64,000 bases of DNA, from the NCBI GenBank assembly GCA_049472395.1, contig JBLIRR010000002.1:124001-188000 (forward strand), written 5' to 3'. This DNA comes from JBLIRR01 sp049472395. GTDB taxonomy: Bacteria > SZUA-182 > DTGQ01 > JBLIRR01. The notes beneath the pieces were generated by a model. It made no database searches, was not told where the DNA came from, and saw only the letters and a list, made by a program, of their open reading frames with translations. This document shows, in pieces, positions 18,270-27,914 of the stretch (within the stretch, counting starts at the first letter, position 1; every line of letters begins with the position of its first letter). Both the position numbers and the translations under genes were made by a program.

Positions 18270-18764
18270 TTACTTTCTTTTTCCCCCTGAGTATTCACGA
18301 ATCTTTTCATACACATACTGTGGAACAAAATTTTTGATACATCCCCCAAACCTGGCAAGCTCTTTGACAGTACTGGAGCTTAAAAAGATGAGATCCTGAT
18401 CCGGTGTCATAAATATGGTTTCAACCTTACTATATAATTTTCGGTTTATTAGCGCCATCTGCAGCTCATATTCAAAGTCAGAGACAGCACGCAAGCCCCG
18501 GATTATGACCGCCGCTTTATACTCTTTGGCACAATCGACCATGAGACTGTTAAAGGACACAGCCCTTACATCGTCAATTGAACGTTCTTTTAAAGAATTC
18601 TCGATCATATCGATGCGTTGCGCAAGGCTGAAGTATGGCTTTTTGGAAGGATTTTCAGCAACAGCTACAAGGACTGATTTAAAGATACGCCGTGCTCGCA
18701 GCATCAAATCAATATGGCCATTGGTAACCGGATCAAACGTACCTGGATAGAGTGCGATCGTCAT
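18270..18764 (-). CDS. coaD: Phosphopantetheine adenylyltransferase
   Basis: Makes dephospho-CoA from 4'-phosphopantetheine and ATP. The 164-residue length is standard. The nucleotidyltransferase motif GTFDPVTNGHIDL starts at residue 8, RGLRAVSDFEYE carries the substrate-binding Arg, and FLSSSTVKELA near residue 130 is the conserved ISST-type motif. It is three bases downstream of rsmD, a very common bacterial pairing. Confidence 0.97.
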   Translation of the reverse strand: MTIALYPGTFDPVTNGHIDLMLRARRIFKSVLVAVAENPSKKPYFSLAQRIDMIENSLKERSIDDVRAVSFNSLMVDCAKEYKAAVIIRGLRAVSDFEYELQMALINRKLYSKVETIFMTPDQDLIFLSSSTVKELARFGGCIKNFVPQYVYEKIREYSGGKRK

Positions 18765-18767
18765 GAC

Positions 18768-19337
18768 TCACTCTTTATTCTCAAAAAGCACCAGGGCTGA
18801 ATCGCCAAAGGAATATTCCTTTATACGGGAAAAATTGAATAATAATGGTGAATCTTCAATTTGATGTCTGGATGAATGTTCAACAATGACACGACCACCT
18901 GCTTTAAGGATTTTATTCTTATGAACAGTATGCAGTGTCTCAGATGCCAAATCTGAGTTATAGGGAGGATCAATAAAAATAATATCGTACCGTCTCTGAC
19001 GATTTGCCAGAGACGGTACGGCTTCTAATACATCATACTGGATGATTTCAAAATTATGCATAAAATCACATTTCGACAAGTTTGTACGGATCAATTCAAT
19101 ACAGGTTAACCGCTTATCTACAAAGGTGACGTTGCCTGCTCCTCTGCTAATTGCTTCTATGCCGACAGCTCCAGTACCCGCATAAAGATCCAGAAAGTAC
19201 AGGTGCTCAAGATTTCCTCCCAGAATATTAAAGATCGACTCTCTGACCTTATCAGAAGTTGGGCGCACAGAATATCCAAAAGGGGATTTTAAGCGTATCC
19301 CCTTTGCTGATCCTCCAATAACCCTCATCTTGTTCAA
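18768..19337 (-). CDS. rsmD: 16S rRNA (guanine(966)-N(2))-methyltransferase
   Basis: Methylates G966 of 16S rRNA with SAM. MRVIGGSAKGIRLK and RPTSDKVRESIFNIL are diagnostic, followed by the SAM-binding LDLYAGTGAVGIEA and the catalytic IFIDPPY motif near residue 125. The TTG at 19337 is eight bases after AGGAG; the ATG at 19328 would give the more usual MRVIGG start, so the first three residues are uncertain. Confidence 0.95.
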   Translation of the reverse strand: MNKMRVIGGSAKGIRLKSPFGYSVRPTSDKVRESIFNILGGNLEHLYFLDLYAGTGAVGIEAISRGAGNVTFVDKRLTCIELIRTNLSKCDFMHNFEIIQYDVLEAVPSLANRQRRYDIIFIDPPYNSDLASETLHTVHKNKILKAGGRVIVEHSSRHQIEDSPLLFNFSRIKEYSFGDSALVLFENKE

Positions 19338-19349
19338 TACTCATTCTCC

Positions 19350-22073
19350 TTATTTATTTGTTTCACTCTTAATCTGTCCCTGTGCCGCTGCCAGGCGGGC
19401 AATCGGTACTCTGTAAGGCGAACAACTCACATAATCAAGCCCTACCCTGTGACAAAATTCTACTGAAGCAGGCTCTCCGCCATGCTCCCCACAAATTCCT
19501 ACTTTTAAACCGGGTCTGCTTGCCCGACCCTTTTCTACACCCATCTTGACCAATTGACCAACTCCTTCCTGATCAATACTGATAAAAGGATCGCTCGGCA
19601 GAATCTCTTTCTCAACATAACCCGGCAAGAAAACACCGGCATCATCACGACTATACCCGAAGGTCATCTGCGTTAAGTCGTTCGTACCGAAGGAGAAAAA
19701 CTCGGCCTCAGTGGCAATTTTATCAGCCGTCAAGGCTGCTCTCGGTATCTCAATCATGGTTCCGACAGTGTACTGTATTTCAGTCTGGTTCTCATCCATC
19801 ACCTCTTTTGCTATTTTGAGGACCATCTCTTTTAATATGGAAAATTCTTTTAATGTACCGATAAGAGGGATCATTATTTCAGGCACCACAACAATTCCTT
19901 TTTTACCGAGTTCAACCGCTGCCTCCAGAATAGCCCTCGCTTGCATAGCATAGACTTCCGGGTATGTTATCCCGAGACGGCATCCTCGGTGCCCAAGCAT
20001 GGGATTAAGTTCATGTAATGATTCCACATTCTCCAAAAGCTGCTCTTTTTCCCTGATCTCATGTAAGAGTTTATCAACCGCCTCAATACCATCCGCAGAG
20101 CGAAGCTTCATTTTCAAATCCGCGATTGCTGCAATAAGCTCTTCTCTTTTTGGCAAGAACTCATGAAGTGGCGGATCAAGAAGACGAATAGTAACAGGGA
20201 GATCTTTCATAGCCTCGAAGATCCCGATAAAATCTTCCCTCTGCATGGGGAGAAGCTTCTCAAGAGCACCCACCCTAGCTTCCTTTGTCTTGGCCATGAT
20301 CATCTGCTGCACAATGGGTAATCTCTCCTCCCCAAAGAACATATGTTCTGTCCTGGTAAGACCAATGCCCTCTGCACCAAAATCCCTGGCCTTTTGAGCA
20401 TCCCCTGGTGTATCTGCGTTGGTTCGCACCTTCAACCTTCGCACTTCATCAGCCCAGCTCATAAGTGTGGTGAAATCACCACTCAAAGCCGATTCAACCA
20501 GTTTTGCCTGCCCTTTTATAACCTGGCCTGTAGATCCGTTAAGGGTAATAAACTCACCCTCTTTTATTACTGTGTCAGCGATTTTCATATAACCACGCTC
20601 TTCAAAAATTGACACGACACCGCATCCTGCTACGCAGCATTTACCCATACCTCGTGCAACAACAGCAGCGTGTGATGTCATCCCGCCACGTGCGGTCAAA
20701 ATCCCTTGCGCAACGTCCATACCACCGATATCCTCTGGTGAGGTTTCCTCCCTGACCAGGACTACCTTCTCCCCCTCTTTTGCTTTTTCAATTGCATCTT
20801 CCGCCGTAAATACCACCTTTCCAACGGCAGCTCCCGGCGATGCGGGCAGACCCTTACCCAAGACCGTGACCTTCGCCTTCGGATCAATCATGGGATGAAG
20901 CAACTGGTTTAGCTGTTCCGGTTCAACAAGCATCAGGGCCTCTTTTTTATTTATGAGCCGCTCATTCACCATATCTACAGCAATCTTCACTGCCGCTGCT
21001 GCAGTGCGTTTTCCATTTCTGGTCTGCAAAAGATAGAGCTGCCCCTTCTCTATGGTAAACTCCAAATCCTGCATATTCTTATAGTGTTGCTCCAATTTCT
21101 GATATATATCGACCAATTGCTTGTACACATCAGGCATCTCTTCTTCGAGTGAGGGAATATCCTCGCCCTTCTTCTGTGCCTTGTTAATGGGTTGAGGAGT
21201 CCGGATACCGGCTACTACATCCTCTCCCTGGGCATTCATCAAGTATTCTCCGAAGAATACCTTCTGGCCTGTACCCGGGTCTCGTGTGAAGGCTACACCT
21301 GTACCGGAGTCTTCACTTAAGTTTCCATAGACCATAGATTGAACATTCACTGCTGTTCCCCAGTGATGAGGTAAATGATGTATATTACGATAGGTAATGG
21401 CCCTCTCATTATTCCATGATTGAAATACCGCTCCGATAGCCATTTCCAATTGTGTTCTCGGATTTTGAGGAAAATCCTTGCCCGTCTCTCTGCGTATGAG
21501 TTCTTTATATTCCACAGCCACCTCTTTCAGCGCATTCGCGTCAAGCTCAGTGTCCATTTTCGCATTTAAGGATGCTTTCTTGGCGCTTAAGATCCTCTCA
21601 AAATTTTCATGTTTAAGGCCAAGCACGACATTACCAAACATATTAATAAACCGGCGGTAACTGTCATAGGCAAATCGTTCACTGCCCGTCTGCTCGATAA
21701 TACCTTTTATTGTCTCATCTGTTAATCCAAGATTTAATACTGTATCCATCATACCTGGCATGGATATTCTGGCGCCACTTCGGACTGACACAAGCTGTGG
21801 ATTGGATGCATCACCAAATTTATGGCCCATGGCCTCTTCAACCATAGCCATTTTTTCATCGATTTCCTGCCATAATCCCTCAGGATATTTTCCCCCATTC
21901 TCATAATACGCAGTACATACCTCAGTTGTGATAGTAAAACCAGCAGGCACTGGAATTCCAAGGTTAGTCATCTCGGCCAGATTCGCTCCCTTGCCCCCCA
22001 AGAGATTCTTCATCTGCGCATTTCCCTCAGCCTTTCCATTACCAAAAAAGTAGACCATCTTCTTCCCAGACAT
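19350..22073 (-). CDS. ppdK: Pyruvate, phosphate dikinase
   Basis: Reversibly converts pyruvate, ATP and phosphate to PEP, AMP and pyrophosphate. 907 residues is full length. The N-terminal ATP-grasp domain has LLGGKGANLAEM. The phosphohistidine domain has the catalytic His in GGMTSHAAVVARGMGKCCV near residue 470. The C-terminal TIM barrel has the catalytic Cys in VGICGEHGGEPASVEF near residue 850. In an anaerobe it can supply either gluconeogenesis or PPi-linked glycolysis. It stands between rsmD and glyS on the same strand, with a good RBS (AAGGAGGAG) upstream. Confidence 0.98.
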   Translation of the reverse strand: MSGKKMVYFFGNGKAEGNAQMKNLLGGKGANLAEMTNLGIPVPAGFTITTEVCTAYYENGGKYPEGLWQEIDEKMAMVEEAMGHKFGDASNPQLVSVRSGARISMPGMMDTVLNLGLTDETIKGIIEQTGSERFAYDSYRRFINMFGNVVLGLKHENFERILSAKKASLNAKMDTELDANALKEVAVEYKELIRRETGKDFPQNPRTQLEMAIGAVFQSWNNERAITYRNIHHLPHHWGTAVNVQSMVYGNLSEDSGTGVAFTRDPGTGQKVFFGEYLMNAQGEDVVAGIRTPQPINKAQKKGEDIPSLEEEMPDVYKQLVDIYQKLEQHYKNMQDLEFTIEKGQLYLLQTRNGKRTAAAAVKIAVDMVNERLINKKEALMLVEPEQLNQLLHPMIDPKAKVTVLGKGLPASPGAAVGKVVFTAEDAIEKAKEGEKVVLVREETSPEDIGGMDVAQGILTARGGMTSHAAVVARGMGKCCVAGCGVVSIFEERGYMKIADTVIKEGEFITLNGSTGQVIKGQAKLVESALSGDFTTLMSWADEVRRLKVRTNADTPGDAQKARDFGAEGIGLTRTEHMFFGEERLPIVQQMIMAKTKEARVGALEKLLPMQREDFIGIFEAMKDLPVTIRLLDPPLHEFLPKREELIAAIADLKMKLRSADGIEAVDKLLHEIREKEQLLENVESLHELNPMLGHRGCRLGITYPEVYAMQARAILEAAVELGKKGIVVVPEIMIPLIGTLKEFSILKEMVLKIAKEVMDENQTEIQYTVGTMIEIPRAALTADKIATEAEFFSFGTNDLTQMTFGYSRDDAGVFLPGYVEKEILPSDPFISIDQEGVGQLVKMGVEKGRASRPGLKVGICGEHGGEPASVEFCHRVGLDYVSCSPYRVPIARLAAAQGQIKSETNK

Positions 22074-22095
22074 TTATAACTCCTCCTTCTTGTAG

Positions 22096-24183
22096 TTATG
22101 TTACAATTTTCGAAAAATCTGCTATCTTTAAAAAAATTTTTCCAATAGACCATAGTAAAGAGAGACGGTTATTACGCACTCCTTCATCCTGATCCATAAC
22201 GAGTACTTTATCAAAAAAGGTATCAATCGGTTCTTTAAGAGTGGTCATCTCTTCAAGAGCCTTAAGGTAGTCCCCCCGTTCGATCTTCTCTTCAAGACTT
22301 CCTAAACTATTCTGAAATTTTTCATGAAGAGCGGTTTCCGCCGCCTCCCTGAATAATGTAGGGTCAGGAGCGGATAATTCATTCTGCTTTGAGGGCAGGA
22401 TATTAATAACTCTTTTAAATGGTATCAATATATCGGTAAATTCCGGCCTTTGCCTTAGTGTGACCAAGGCATCAAGCTGTTTTTGCATAAGTATGGGATT
22501 ATATGACCTGGTCATTATTACCGCATCGATAAGGTCATAGGCATACTCCTTGGCGAGAAAAAAATTCTCCAAACGTTGTTCCAAAAAGCTCTTTATTTTT
22601 TCTTCAAGCACATCTTTATCCCCTTTAAGTCTGGAGGGGAGAAGGTCAATACTATAGCTAATCAACTCCTCCCATAAGAGAGGCATTCCTTGAGCAAGGG
22701 TAATTAAGATGATGCCGAGCGTCTGTCGCCTGAGCGCATGCGGATCCTCTGAGCCCGTAGGGATTAAACCCAGGGCAAAGCAACTCACCATATTATCCAT
22801 CTTTTCCGCTACACTTAAGATACTCCCTTCAAGACTCTGCGGCAGGGTATCCCCAGAAAATCTGGGCAAATAATGCTCTTCTATGGCCTGTGCAACTATA
22901 GAGGGCTCTCCATCGGCTAAGGCGTAAATACGTCCCATTATACCCTGAAGATTAGGAAACTCTCCGACCATCTGGGTTAAAAGGTCTGTTTTACAAAGCT
23001 GCGCCGCCCTTTGAAGATTTTCCACAAAGGACGCATTACTATGAGGAAGGACTTTGTGGGCAATAAACACAGCCAGCTCTTTGAGCCGGAGTACTTTATC
23101 ATACAGACTTCCCACCCGTTCATGAAACACAACGAGTTGCAAATTCGCCACACGATCGCATAACCGTATCTTTTTATCTTCTTTGAAGAAAAATTCGGCA
23201 TCTTGAAGCCTTGCCCTCAGCACTCGCTCATTGCCTCGGACAACGACCTCTCCATTGTTTTTTGGCATGTTACTGATAATGATAAATCTAGGAAGAATTG
23301 CGCCTTTCTTATCTAACAGGGGGAAATATTTCTGATGATCAATCATGCTCGTGGTCAAAACCTGCTGAGGAAGCTGCAAATACTTTTTATCAAAACTTCC
23401 ACATAACGCAGTAGGGTATTCTACAAGGTTCGTGACCTGCTCAAGAAGCCCCTCATCATGAAAGAGACGCGCCCCGAGAGAAGAAGCCAGCTCCTCTGCC
23501 TGCTGAAGGATAGTGCGCCTTCGCTCTTCCGGGTCGGGCATTACATGCGCCTTCCTTATGCTCTCCATATATGAGGCTTGATCCCTTACGGTAATTTCAG
23601 AAGGATGCAGGAAACGGTGTCCGTATGTCTTGTTGCCACTATTCATTCCATCAAGGGTAAAGGGGACAATTTCTCCCCCTAAGAGAGCAAGAATCCAATG
23701 AATAGGCCGGACAAACTTAAGCTCCCCGCTTCCCCAGCGCATAAGCTTGGGGAAGGATAGACTCACTATCCACTGTGGTATTAATTCCTGAAAAAGCTCA
23801 AAGGATTCTCTCTCCTGCTCTCGAACATAGGCTACACAATATTCTCCCTTATTCGGCACTTTCTCCACCTTTAAATCATCAACATTGACACCTTTGCCCT
23901 TGGCAAATCCGATAGCAGCCCGGGTAGGCTTCCCATTGTCATCAAAGCAGACACTTCGTGCCGGGCCCATCACCTTTCTTACCAGCTCGCTCTGTTTATC
24001 AGCACATTGGTCAACAACCAGAATGAGTCTTCGCGGTGTTGCCAGTGGAGTAACCTTATGATACGCTATCCTGTTTTTTTCGAGCAGCTGGGCAAAGGTA
24101 CGCCCCATCTCTTCCATAGCATTGGAGATAAATCGGGCAGGAATTTCCTCTGTACCGATCTCTATAAATAATTCCTTACCCAT
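22096..24183 (-). CDS. glyS: Glycyl-tRNA synthetase beta subunit
   Basis: tRNA-binding subunit of the alpha2beta2 bacterial enzyme, about 695 residues. The start MGKELFIEIGTEEIPARF is diagnostic. An internal VEYPTALCGSF, HQKYFPL, the HD-like region and the C-terminal anticodon-binding DALRRQTLGII segment are all present. The ATG at 24183 overlaps the end of glyQ by eight bases. This replaces a slightly longer frame that would begin inside glyQ. Confidence 0.97.
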   Translation of the reverse strand: MGKELFIEIGTEEIPARFISNAMEEMGRTFAQLLEKNRIAYHKVTPLATPRRLILVVDQCADKQSELVRKVMGPARSVCFDDNGKPTRAAIGFAKGKGVNVDDLKVEKVPNKGEYCVAYVREQERESFELFQELIPQWIVSLSFPKLMRWGSGELKFVRPIHWILALLGGEIVPFTLDGMNSGNKTYGHRFLHPSEITVRDQASYMESIRKAHVMPDPEERRRTILQQAEELASSLGARLFHDEGLLEQVTNLVEYPTALCGSFDKKYLQLPQQVLTTSMIDHQKYFPLLDKKGAILPRFIIISNMPKNNGEVVVRGNERVLRARLQDAEFFFKEDKKIRLCDRVANLQLVVFHERVGSLYDKVLRLKELAVFIAHKVLPHSNASFVENLQRAAQLCKTDLLTQMVGEFPNLQGIMGRIYALADGEPSIVAQAIEEHYLPRFSGDTLPQSLEGSILSVAEKMDNMVSCFALGLIPTGSEDPHALRRQTLGIILITLAQGMPLLWEELISYSIDLLPSRLKGDKDVLEEKIKSFLEQRLENFFLAKEYAYDLIDAVIMTRSYNPILMQKQLDALVTLRQRPEFTDILIPFKRVINILPSKQNELSAPDPTLFREAAETALHEKFQNSLGSLEEKIERGDYLKALEEMTTLKEPIDTFFDKVLVMDQDEGVRNNRLSLLWSIGKIFLKIADFSKIVT

Positions 24184-25036
24184 TCTCTTTCTCTTCATTC
24201 ATCTTCAGATAACCACGAGCAACCTTGCGGGCAAGATTTCTTATTTTGGCGATATACCCTGTCCTTTCGGTGACACTGATAGCGCCCCTCGCATCGAGGA
24301 GATTAAAGGTGTGGGAGCATTTAAGACAAAAATCATAGGCCGGCAGCACTATGCCTTCATCAAAAAGCTTTAAAGCCTCACGCTCATAAATCGAGAATAA
24401 TTCTCGCAGATCTTCCACACTGGCATAATCAAAATTATATCGAGAAAACTGCACCTCATCCTCTTTATGGATCTGGCCATAGGTGATGCCTTTTTGCCAG
24501 GTAATATCATAGACATTATCAACCTCTTGAAGATACATGGCTATTCTCTCAAGACCATACGTAATCTCCACTGAAATGGGTTTTAGGTCCAGGCTCGCTA
24601 CCTGCTGAAAATACGTAAACTGAGTAATCTCCATACCATCAAGCCAGACTTCCCAGCCAAGGCCCCAGGCCCCTAAGGTGGGAGACTCCCAGTCATCTTC
24701 CACAAAACGAATATCATGTTGCAGGGGATCAATACCAAGAGAGGCCAAACTGTCTAAATAGATATCCTGGATATTGAGAGGAGAAGGCTTGATGAGGACC
24801 TGGTACTGATAATAACGTTGCAACCGGTTGGGATTATCTCCATAGCGACCATCCGTCGGCCGTCTGCTCGGTTGAACATACGCGCCGCTGTATGGTTCAG
24901 GCCCTAGAGAGCGTAAGAATGTTCCCGGATGAAACGTCCCTGCGCCAACCTCCAGATCATAGGGTTGCTGAATAATACACCCTTGATTACTCCAGTAGTT
25001 GTTTAAAAAAAATATTACATCTTGGAAATTGAGCAT
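24176..25036 (-). CDS. glyQ: Glycyl-tRNA synthetase alpha subunit
   Basis: Catalytic subunit that makes glycyl-adenylate. 286 residues, with MLNFQDVIFFLNNYW at the start, GAGTFHPGTFLRSLGP (class II motif region), YVQPSRRPTDGRYGDNPNR and LGWEVWLDGMEITQFTYFQQ. All are near-invariant. It is the promoter-proximal gene of the glyQ-glyS pair. Confidence 0.98.
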   Translation of the reverse strand: MLNFQDVIFFLNNYWSNQGCIIQQPYDLEVGAGTFHPGTFLRSLGPEPYSGAYVQPSRRPTDGRYGDNPNRLQRYYQYQVLIKPSPLNIQDIYLDSLASLGIDPLQHDIRFVEDDWESPTLGAWGLGWEVWLDGMEITQFTYFQQVASLDLKPISVEITYGLERIAMYLQEVDNVYDITWQKGITYGQIHKEDEVQFSRYNFDYASVEDLRELFSIYEREALKLFDEGIVLPAYDFCLKCSHTFNLLDARGAISVTERTGYIAKIRNLARKVARGYLKMNEEKENG

Positions 25037-25119
25037 AATTTCAATTATAAGTTATTATTTATCAAGGAGGTATATGACTTCAATATATAACAAAATATTC
25101 GTTTAATGTCAAAGAATCA

Positions 25120-25899
25120 TTACCATTTTTTTCTTACCACTATCCCTTCCTTTGCCAAATAGTCTTTTATTTCAGGGATAGTGTATGTTCCATAATGGAT
25201 CATAGAAGCAATGAGAGCAGCATCAGCGCACCCTTCCTTAAGAACATCCCGTAAATGCTGCGCATGCCCTGCACCGCCTGACGCGATAACGGGGATCATC
25301 ACATTGGTTGAGATTAATCTAGTCAGCTCAAGTTCGTATCCTTCCTTTGTGCCATCAGCATCTATTGAATTCAAACAAATCTCTCCCGCGCCCAATTGCT
25401 CAACCCGTTGCGCCCACCATAAGGCATCAATGCCCATATACTTCCTGCCTCCGTGAATAACTATTTCATATCCTGAGGGTATTTTCTGGCTACATTCCAC
25501 CTTCTTCACATCCATCCCCACGACAATGCACTGGCTGCCAAAGATAGCAGCTCCCTCTGAAATAATATTTTCATTTTCTACCGCGGCAGAATTGACGCTA
25601 ATTTTTTCAGCACCAGCACCAATCACCTCTCGCATATCATCAACATTTCGTATCCCCCCTCCCACAGAAAAAGGAATAAATATTTCCCTGGCAACCTCTT
25701 TCACTGTCTCAATCATTATATTTCTTCCCTCAGCCGATGCAGTAATATCATAGAATACGATTTCATCAGCACCCTCTTCATAATATTTTCTCGCCATCTC
25801 TATGGGCGCGCCAATGTCAATATTGCCTTTAAACTTAATCCCTTTCGTGGTTTTCCCCTCTCTCACGTCAAGGCAGGGAATAATTCTTTTACTCAACAT
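25120..25899 (-). CDS. hisF: Imidazole glycerol phosphate synthase cyclase subunit
   Basis: With HisH it converts PRFAR and ammonia to imidazole glycerol phosphate and AICAR in histidine synthesis. About 259 residues. The first catalytic Asp is in RIIPCLDVREGKTTKGIKF and the second in LNSIDADGTKEGYEL. Phosphate-binding loops are SVGGGIR and VIASGGAGH. The start at 25899 is chosen over one three codons earlier. It overlaps the end of hisH. No other his genes are in the window. Confidence 0.95.
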   Translation of the reverse strand: MLSKRIIPCLDVREGKTTKGIKFKGNIDIGAPIEMARKYYEEGADEIVFYDITASAEGRNIMIETVKEVAREIFIPFSVGGGIRNVDDMREVIGAGAEKISVNSAAVENENIISEGAAIFGSQCIVVGMDVKKVECSQKIPSGYEIVIHGGRKYMGIDALWWAQRVEQLGAGEICLNSIDADGTKEGYELELTRLISTNVMIPVIASGGAGHAQHLRDVLKEGCADAALIASMIHYGTYTIPEIKDYLAKEGIVVRKKW

Positions 25900-26518
25900 C
25901 TTTTCCATCCCATGCGCAAAAATTTTCCAGCATACGAAGACCAGGCCTTCCGCTCTTTTCAGGATGAAACTGAACAGCTACAAGATTTTTCACTCCGATA
26001 ACAGAGGCAAAACTAATGCCGTAGGACGTGGTCCCGATAATAATATCCTCATCGCAGGGCGAGGGATAATACGAATGAACAAAATAGAATTGATAATCCT
26101 CATCAATGCCTTGAAATATTGGGTGCATTTTTTTAAGATCAATAGAGTTCCACCCCATATGGGGGATTTTAAGTCTCGGGTGAAGGTAATGCTGGTTAAA
26201 TTTCTTTGTCTCTCCCTTGATCAATCCTATACACTCCGTATTATCTTCATGACTTCTGGTCAAAATAATCTGAGTGCCCAAACATATTCCCAGAATAGGA
26301 ATACCCTTTGAAAAGGCATCTTTAAGACTTATATCCAATCCCTTTTCCCTGAGACTGAGCATGGCGGAGCCGGCAGCCCCGACGCCCGGGAAAATAATTC
26401 TATGTGCATGTGCAATAACGCTTCTGTCTGAGGTAATAATCGCTTCATGGCCTATGCTATGGAGCGCCCTTTGCACACTGGTCAAATTACCCGCCTTATA
26501 ATCTATGATGGCAATCAT
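25889..26518 (-). CDS. hisH: Imidazole glycerol phosphate synthase glutaminase subunit
   Basis: Glutaminase that feeds ammonia to HisF. About 209 residues from MIAIIDYKAGNL. The nucleophile Cys is in GICLGTQIIL and the His/Glu pair is in AVQFHPEKSG; the oxyanion PGVGA motif is near residue 50. A GTG five codons earlier has AAGGAG directly touching it, so the ATG at 26518 is preferred. It is translated together with hisF. Confidence 0.95.
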   Translation of the reverse strand: MIAIIDYKAGNLTSVQRALHSIGHEAIITSDRSVIAHAHRIIFPGVGAAGSAMLSLREKGLDISLKDAFSKGIPILGICLGTQIILTRSHEDNTECIGLIKGETKKFNQHYLHPRLKIPHMGWNSIDLKKMHPIFQGIDEDYQFYFVHSYYPSPCDEDIIIGTTSYGISFASVIGVKNLVAVQFHPEKSGRPGLRMLENFCAWDGKDVE

Positions 26519-26597
26519 AGGATTCTTCTTCACTCCTTTGGAAAACCTGCGAATATTATGGTATAAATAAATTACATGTAGTATAGCATAAAATCAA

Positions 26598-27584
26598 ATG
26601 AATGACTATCCTTATTATATAGATATTCATATCCATTGTGGGGGACCCGGGAGGGGCAAGGGCAGTGATCCTGCTCATAGTTATTGGTCCAGGAAATTTA
26701 CCCTCCGTCCTACTTTTTGGGTAATGCGAGTCATCACAGGCAATCTCCTTGGAAATCTCACGGAGGAATCTGTTTTTCGCCATATTTCCGGTGTCATTAA
26801 AAGCGCTGAATACCTCAAGAAAGCAGTGCTTCTTGCCATGGATGAGGTCTATATCAAGGGAGAGCCAACGCCAGCAAAGAATCTTACTCACCTTTATGTC
26901 TCAAATGAGTATGTGCACAGTAAAACGAATGATGAGAAAATACTGTTTGGCGCCTCAGTCCATCCCTATTCTCCGAATGCCTTACAGCGTCTTGGAAAAT
27001 GTATATCTCAAGGGGCGGTCCTCTGTAAATGGATCCCCTCATCTATGGGGATAAATCCTGCTGATCCGCTGTGCGAGGCATTTTATGAAAAACTGGCTTA
27101 CCATAATCTCCCCCTCCTCTGTCATGCAGGTCCTGAAGATACAATACCCCCTTCTCATAAGGATTTTATTAAATATGACAATCCCAAATACCTACGACGC
27201 GCTCTAGAAATTGGGGTTACGGTGATTGCTGCGCACTGTGCGCTTCCCTATCTAGTTCCTGTCAAAAATTATTTCACCGATTTGCTGAGGCTGTTTGAAA
27301 TTGAAAAAAAACTCCCCGGACGAATTTATGCTGATATCTCTGCCTTCTGTTCACCTACACGGTTATTTTACATAAAAGATCTCCTGCAGCATATCCCTCC
27401 CTCGCGACTACTCTATGGGAGTGACTATCCGATACCGATTCTCTCACTATCACGCTTAAGGAAGCATTCAGGGGAGAAGATGAATCCATTGGACAGAAAT
27501 TATCTAGTAACTCGCGACATGGGCTTTTCTCAGGAGGTCTTTGCCTCTAATTTTGAGCGTTTGATCGAGAAAATAACGCGCTAA
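26598..27584 (+). CDS. Amidohydrolase-family (amidohydrolase_2) metal-dependent hydrolase
   Basis: 328 residues. Metal-ligand motifs of the amidohydrolase TIM barrel appear in order: HIHCGG near residue 11, LLCHAG near 178, VIAAHCA near 214 and LLYGSDYP near 275. Substrate cannot be predicted; relatives act on aromatic carboxylates, lactones and similar compounds. It is divergent from hisH with only a short gap. The last 24 bases reappear almost exactly at 36595-36618, where the rest of a gene is missing. Confidence 0.82.
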   Translation: MNDYPYYIDIHIHCGGPGRGKGSDPAHSYWSRKFTLRPTFWVMRVITGNLLGNLTEESVFRHISGVIKSAEYLKKAVLLAMDEVYIKGEPTPAKNLTHLYVSNEYVHSKTNDEKILFGASVHPYSPNALQRLGKCISQGAVLCKWIPSSMGINPADPLCEAFYEKLAYHNLPLLCHAGPEDTIPPSHKDFIKYDNPKYLRRALEIGVTVIAAHCALPYLVPVKNYFTDLLRLFEIEKKLPGRIYADISAFCSPTRLFYIKDLLQHIPPSRLLYGSDYPIPILSLSRLRKHSGEKMNPLDRNYLVTRDMGFSQEVFASNFERLIEKITR

Positions 27585-27783
27585 AAAAGTCTGTAGCGCA
27601 TTCACACCTTACTCTTGCAACTCCATTTTCAGATATAGTGAGAAATGCCTTGATATTATCCTCAAGGCCTTCAGGGATATTGGCTATACTGTTGACTGGC
27701 GAATCCTTAATGCCTGCAAATACCTGGTACTTCAATCCAGGAAAAGAATAATCATTATCGGCACAAATAACAGCAGAATCCAA
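27547..27783 (-). pseudogene. Small hypothetical frame, possibly a gene remnant
   Basis: A 78-residue frame (SPVNSIANIPEGLEDNIKAF and FLTISENGVARVRCEC within it) that looks protein-like but has no good start. The open frame continues upstream to about 27840 (VLLPFIIPITNWKREC) without an ATG, and the 3' end overlaps the amidohydrolase gene. It may be the remnant of a longer gene. I do not recognise the family. Confidence 0.3.
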
Positions 27784-27914
27784 ACATTCCCGTTTCCAGT
27801 TTGTTATGGGGATGATGAAGGGAAGTAAAACCTCCCACCCCTAATTCCTCTACTGCTACTGCTTTTATCACCACATCCGGTAATGAGCAAAATCTAAAAA
27901 GAAAACTAAAAGGG

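Noticed and set aside
25889..26518. hisH/hisF as a sugar-modification pair
   Set aside because: No WbpG-like amidotransferase or other sugar gene is adjacent, and HisF keeps both canonical catalytic Asp regions.
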